Under the pieces are notes generated by a model. The model was not told the DNA's origin and searched no databases. It saw nothing but the letters and a program-made list of their open reading frames with translations. Shown here one piece after another: positions 9,201-10,873 of a stretch of DNA of 10,873 nucleotides. Position numbers and translations under genes: made by a program. The DNA comes from HGM04593 sp045533955 (GTDB taxonomy: Bacteria > Bacteroidota > Bacteroidia > Bacteroidales > Bacteroidaceae), in assembly GCA_045533955.1 (NCBI GenBank), contig JAZSIU010000032.1, positions 1 to 10,873 on the forward strand, in the 5' to 3' direction. Numbering within the stretch: position 1 is the stretch's first letter; every line of letters starts with the position of its first letter.

Positions 9201-9304
9201 AGATAGAATGTGCAAAGCAACATTTCTCTTCAATTTCGGGCAGTGATGTCAAATACGATGTCGTGCGAAGTTTTGGCGAACTTTTTGACGTGATTACAAA
9301 ATAA
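6224..9304 (+). CDS. res: Type III restriction endonuclease subunit (Res)
   Basis: This 1026-residue protein has the full type III Res architecture. An N-terminal superfamily 2 helicase core shows Walker A ETGTGKT at 97-103, motif II DEPQ at 223-226 (the DEPQ form is typical of Res, rather than DEAD or DEAH), motif III SAT at 253-255, motif V GWDNP at 541-545 and motif VI QEVGRGMR at 564-571. The C-terminal nuclease domain has a PD-(D/E)XK signature: PD at 953-954, then ETK at 972-974 (D954, E972, K974). All key residues are present, so it should be active. With Mod it would recognise unmodified sites, hydrolyse ATP to move or signal along DNA, and cleave a short distance from the site. The ATG at 6224 fits the family N-terminus (FKQQAFQRDAARAV). 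It is the last large gene of the operon, with composition like the helicase and the mod flanks. Confidence 0.96.
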   Translation: MKLKFKQQAFQRDAARAVTDVFIGQRYSDGFSYRFDKGKQKGPKQQEAFDALGICNEPIMPDENSLVQNIREIQMSQELEPITHLVGEGLNLTIEMETGTGKTYTYIKTMYELNKLYGWSKFIIVVPSIAIREGVVKSLEIMQDHFAQEYSGKRLQHFVYDSKNLSQIDAYALDTNMYVMVINTQAFNARGADARRFTSKLEDFGFRRPIDVIAATNPILIIDEPQSVLGADKKNATRERLKDFNPLFTLLYSATHRKEDLYNHIYRLDAIDAFNKKLVKKIEVLGITQQGSTATNGYVYLESIIPGKNGAAPQARIGFDVKTQTSTKPITKLVGEGFDLYPNSGELAEYDNNFIIDRIDGVNGFVRFLNGTLLYEGDVIGAVNEDLIRRIQIRETIRTHLERERALFAKGIKVLSLFFIDQVENYRIYEAGGGTSNGKFAEIFEEEYIRVLSEMQPTFGDEKYLQYLAGISVSATHQGYFSRDKKGHFVDSKVEKGTSDSADVDAYTLIMKDKESLLSMNPRVKGSAVRFIFSHSALKEGWDNPNVFQICTLKSSNSEIKKRQEVGRGMRLCVNQNGERQDEDVLGSAVFDTNVLTVIASESYDDFAKGLQDELARSVSTRPIVVTATLFTGKTLVFANGEKRTLSTSQAVEIHEELVSNGYVKKGKLTQKYFDDKQQGKLDFGDYNDAKDSIGVILDKVFNPDLLKPENSRNAREAHFDEAKFKKQEFQELWRRINTRTYYTVDFDTAELVAGSIKEIDENLNVTEIRIVIGTGSLENIRDKEELEAGTAMTAGKVRTIHVTESVGDNVKYDLVGRLVESTGLTRRAIVEILTGIKPATFHQFRLNPEEFIIKVGNIINEVKALAVIKHIEYHKLEERFDSDIFTENTLRGKLGVNAIESKKSLYDLVVVDSWNTERPFAEELEKRDDIVEVYTKLPRGFYINTPMGHYNPDWAIVFKEGAVKHIYFVAETKGASKYLVKSSNISGIEGAKIECAKQHFSSISGSDVKYDVVRSFGELFDVITK

Positions 9305-9326
9305 CTTTATACAAAACTATTAGGCT

Positions 9327-9401
9327 ATGGATATTTTATTGCTTATCGCCCTTGTTATTTGGGGTATTGGTGATATTTTCAAAGGCTTGACAGGAAAATA
9401 A
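9327..9401 (+). CDS. Possible 24-residue hydrophobic membrane peptide
   Basis: An ATG 22 bases after the res stop opens a 24-codon frame ending in TAA. The peptide begins MDILLLIALV and ends with a short, positively charged, glycine-containing tail (FKGLTGK). Some 17 of its residues form one hydrophobic stretch containing a single Trp, enough for one membrane helix. It lies before the operon terminator, so it would be on the restriction transcript. It might be a small membrane protein, a leader or toxin-like peptide, or a chance frame in element backbone. No Shine-Dalgarno sequence is seen, which is normal in Bacteroidales. Neither translation nor function is shown by the sequence. Confidence 0.4.
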   Translation: MDILLLIALVIWGIGDIFKGLTGK

Positions 9402-9431
9402 GTCTTATGCAACTTTGGAGATATTCCTTCC

Positions 9432-9465
9432 ACGCCTCGATGCTTTAGCGTTGGGGCGTTTTGTT
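9432..9465 (+). terminator. Rho-independent terminator of the restriction operon
   Basis: A 12-base arm at 9432-9443 (acgcctcgatgc) pairs along its full length with 9448-9459 (gcgttggggcgt), using nine Watson-Crick and three G-U pairs, around a TTTA loop. It is followed by a T-rich run (ttttgtt). It sits 30 bases after the small peptide frame and 127 bases after res, with nothing else in between. Confidence 0.8.
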
Positions 9466-9587
9466 GGCTTGTGTTTAATCGCACAGCCTTGTTGCTGCCA
9501 TTTTGTCACGCTTCGCTACAGATTGCATTTTTTGTCATACCTATTTAAAACATAATAAATTATCCACTTTTTTTAAATACCAATGAC

Positions 9588-9618
9588 TTGCAGAAAATGT
9601 AGATATTTACTACATTTT
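9588..9618 (+). promoter_or_regulatory. Possible Bacteroides housekeeping promoter (-33 TTG, -7 TACATTTT)
   Basis: TTG at 9588-9590 is separated by 20 bases from TACATTTT at 9611-9618. The Bacteroides primary sigma factor consensus is TTTG, then 19-21 bases, then TAnnTTTG; the -7 box here differs only in ending T rather than G. The start would fall near 9625, giving a leader of about 70 bases before the 236-residue gene. The match is modest in AT-rich DNA. Confidence 0.35.
9594..9618. promoter_or_regulatory. Perfect 9-bp inverted repeat, probable protein-binding site
   Basis: The arms aaaatgtag (9594-9602) and ctacatttt (9610-9618) are exact reverse complements separated by 7 bases (atattta). 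The centre lies about 36 bases upstream of the -24 GG of the sigma-54-like promoter and inside the possible housekeeping promoter. It could be an operator for a dimeric repressor, perhaps the winged-helix product just downstream, or an activator site. It is too AT-rich to be a convincing terminator. Confidence 0.55.
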
Positions 9619-9639
9619 TACGGTGAATTCTACAGTCGA

Positions 9640-9656
9640 CTGGCACGCTTTTTGTA
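9640..9656 (+). promoter_or_regulatory. Sigma-54 (RpoN)-type -24/-12 promoter
   Basis: The 17 bases ctggcacgctttttgta match the RpoN consensus YTGGCACGRNNNTTGCW except for C in place of R and T in place of the C of the -12 GC. The GG (9642-9643) is separated from the -12 G (9654) by the required 10 bases. Transcription would start near 9667, about 27 bases before the ATG at 9694. Sigma-54 promoters need an enhancer-binding activator, so the gene would be conditionally expressed. The imperfect -12 box lowers confidence. Confidence 0.5.
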
Positions 9657-9693
9657 ATGATTATATTGATAACACAATATAATATTTTTTAAT

Positions 9694-10404
9694 ATGAACT
9701 TAAAAGAACTAAAAAATTCAATTTTATTATCCTTGTATAACAGATACAAACAAGACAATAAGAAAGTGCTTTCTTTTACAGAACTGTGCAAGGAAGAGGG
9801 TATTGCCTATTCCCCCTTGTCGCAGCTTTCGAGTGCTATGACAAGTCTAAAGGATTCGGGGTATATCTCTGCAACATTTTTCATTTCTGGTGATGGCATT
9901 GTTACTAAACTAATGCCATTAGGAATTGAGTTTGTAGAAGAATATCTATTGCATGAGAATAATACTTCCCTTTTACCTCAACAAGAAAAACCAATAGTGG
10001 AACTTGGAGAATGGGCAAGGATTGATAGAATTGTAACAAAAATTCACACATCGCGTAACGAGGCAAAAGATGAAGAAGACTTTCAAAAAATAGGATTATT
10101 ATGTCGCGAAGTTATTAAATTGTTGGCAAAAACAATTTATGACCCTATAAAACACGGAGATACTGATAATGAAGGTACGAAAATCGGTAATGCGGATTCC
10201 AATAGAATGATAAGAAATTACATAGAAGTAACTCTGAAAGGGAAAGATAACAAAGAACTGAGAGATTATGGAAAAATGGCCAATGCTATTGCCAATCAAT
10301 TGACGCACAAGGATACAGCCACGAAAAAAGATATGCTTTTAGCAATGTCTTCAACACTTTCCTTAATAAATTTTATCGGTATACTTGAAGATAAATACAT
10401 TTGA
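9694..10404 (+). CDS. Probable winged-helix protein with helical defence-associated C-terminal domain, 236 aa
   Basis: The protein appears to have two parts. Residues about 1-85 resemble a winged helix-turn-helix: helices at 3-20, 27-34 and 41-54, then a beta hairpin (YISATFFISGDGIVTKL) and a final helix ending at 85. After a linker, residues about 105-236 form an all-helical domain with LLCREV (135-140), YDP (149-151), DSNRM (168-172) and ANQLTHKDTAT (200-210). I recall the pattern LCRE...YDP...D..RM...AN.L.H..TA as the C-terminus of many uncharacterised proteins near restriction and abortive-infection genes, joined to different N-termini; it is somewhat HEPN-like, but I see no canonical R-X4-6-H motif. 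The gene is AT-rich (15 of 60 GC in 9721-9780), has its own promoter region and terminator, and lies after the operon terminator. Roles as a regulator of the neighbouring system or as an independent defence gene are both open. Confidence 0.85.
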   Translation: MNLKELKNSILLSLYNRYKQDNKKVLSFTELCKEEGIAYSPLSQLSSAMTSLKDSGYISATFFISGDGIVTKLMPLGIEFVEEYLLHENNTSLLPQQEKPIVELGEWARIDRIVTKIHTSRNEAKDEEDFQKIGLLCREVIKLLAKTIYDPIKHGDTDNEGTKIGNADSNRMIRNYIEVTLKGKDNKELRDYGKMANAIANQLTHKDTATKKDMLLAMSSTLSLINFIGILEDKYI

Positions 10405-10487
10405 TATATAGTTAATTTATTTTCAGTTATATACATTTTGTATCTCTGCAAGCAGCAAATTTGTGCAAAATAAAACATCTATTATCT

Positions 10488-10518
10488 GCCCCGACGCAAT
10501 TTGCGTTGGGGCTTTTTT
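10488..10518 (+). terminator. Rho-independent terminator after the 236-aa gene
   Basis: gccccgacgc (10488-10497) pairs with gcgttggggc (10503-10512), nine Watson-Crick pairs plus one G-U, around an AATTT loop, followed directly by six T residues (10513-10518). It lies 83 bases after the stop codon. On the minus strand the stem is not followed by a T run, so it works only for plus-strand transcripts. Confidence 0.88.
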
Positions 10519-10866
10519 ATGCCTCCCTCTTTAGGCTTCTAACAGCCGATGTGCAATGTGCCACTGCTTGCTTTTAGATGATTAAGAGCACTGCAATGCT
10601 TCCTGCTACGGCTTTTTTCGGTGCAAAGGTAGCACCACACGGATATTCACAAGGACAGGCAGAGTGATAAGGAATAATTGAAAATTCTTTGTCGCTCTAT
10701 TTTTTTGTCGCTTTACCAAACAATTTCTTGTAGCCCGTCGGGTAAATTTTTCCTATAATCCTTGTGAGGCTATATCCTTACCGTGTTGCCCTTGTATGCA
10801 CATAAAAAATCTCGATAGCGAAAGCGCAGTGCATAAACATTAATCATCAATTAAAAGCATACAGTT
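10519..10866. other. Non-coding tract, probably conjugative-element leader region
   Basis: I see no supported gene in these 348 bases. They contain a 5-bp inverted repeat GGTGC/GCACC (10620-10624 and 10632-10636), a 9-base direct repeat tttgtcgct (10688-10696 and 10704-10712, 16 bases apart), TTTACC (10712-10717) facing GGTAAA (10741-10746), and a small gcgaaagc hairpin sequence near 10818. The general look, a long leader before a small ATG-initiated gene, resembles intergenic DNA I associate with Bacteroides conjugative transposons. I recall that resemblance and could not test it. Confidence 0.4.
10624..10652 (-). promoter_or_regulatory. Possible minus-strand Bacteroides promoter
   Basis: Read on the minus strand, TTG (10652-10650) is followed after 18 bases by TACCTTTG (10631-10624), an exact TAnnTTTG -7 box; the spacing is one base short of the usual 19-21. 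The -7 box sits within the GGTGC/GCACC inverted repeat. A transcript would start near 10615 and run leftward, antisense to the end of the 236-residue gene unit. No open reading frame of useful size follows. Confidence 0.35.
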
Positions 10867-10873
10867 ATGACAC
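10867..10873 (+). CDS. Possible start of next gene, cut by window edge
   Basis: The window ends with ATGACAC, preceded by an AT-rich leader (aaaagcatacagtt) after a long gene-free stretch. Only Met-Thr is visible. In conjugative elements of Bacteroidales, small proteins beginning MT often follow such leaders, but the product cannot be named from two codons. Confidence 0.25.

Noticed and set aside
9402..9560. Short minus-strand frames opposite the first terminator
   Set aside because: The ATG-initiated frames that I read through here are 10-16 codons long and cover no supported structure; they are not called as genes.
9594..9623. Inverted repeat followed by T run as a terminator
   Set aside because: The stem is only 9 bp and AT-rich, no gene lies between it and the strong terminator at 9432-9465, and its position upstream of a gene suits a regulatory site better.
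10405..10873. tRNA gene, attachment site or CRISPR array in the right-hand gene-free region
   Set aside because: No cloverleaf, no regularly spaced repeats and no pair of matching attachment-like sequences could be found within the window.

Overview
The window looks like accessory DNA of a Bacteroidales bacterium (Bacteroides, Parabacteroides or Prevotella type), probably cargo of an integrative conjugative element. This rests on short intergenic gaps with almost no Shine-Dalgarno signal, promoter-like boxes of the Bacteroides TTG/TAnnTTTG kind, protein sequences that resemble families I know from that order, and a right-hand non-coding tract that resembles conjugative-transposon backbone. 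The host assignment is inference.

Positions 1-9304 hold one tightly packed plus-strand operon that enters from the left edge: the C-terminal part of a Snf2/DEAH-like helicase, a single-pass membrane protein of unknown function, a DUF4391 protein with a C-terminal coiled coil, a type III DNA methyltransferase (Mod) and a type III restriction subunit (Res). Gaps are 4, 3, 9 and 14 bases, so co-transcription is likely. Mod and Res alone would make a complete type III restriction-modification system. The helicase, membrane protein and DUF4391 protein make it an extended, probably antiphage, locus. A possible 24-residue hydrophobic peptide follows Res, then a strong intrinsic terminator (9432-9465).

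Positions 9466-10518 hold a separate AT-rich transcription unit. Its upstream region has a perfect 9-bp inverted repeat, a possible housekeeping promoter and a good sigma-54-type -24/-12 match. It encodes a 236-residue protein (probable winged helix plus a helical C-terminal domain of a kind I associate with defence proteins) and ends in a second terminator whose 3' stem arm is identical over 10 bases to the first.

Positions 10519-10866 have no convincing gene. They carry a possible minus-strand promoter, a 9-bp direct repeat and small inverted repeats. An ATG at 10867 may start the next gene, which is cut by the window edge.

Base composition is mosaic. Most of the operon is about 50-60% GC in sampled 60-base blocks, but the body of the membrane-protein gene, the central target-recognition part of mod and the 236-residue gene drop to about 23-30%. 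The first two are embedded in normal-composition sequence and look like exchanged modules.
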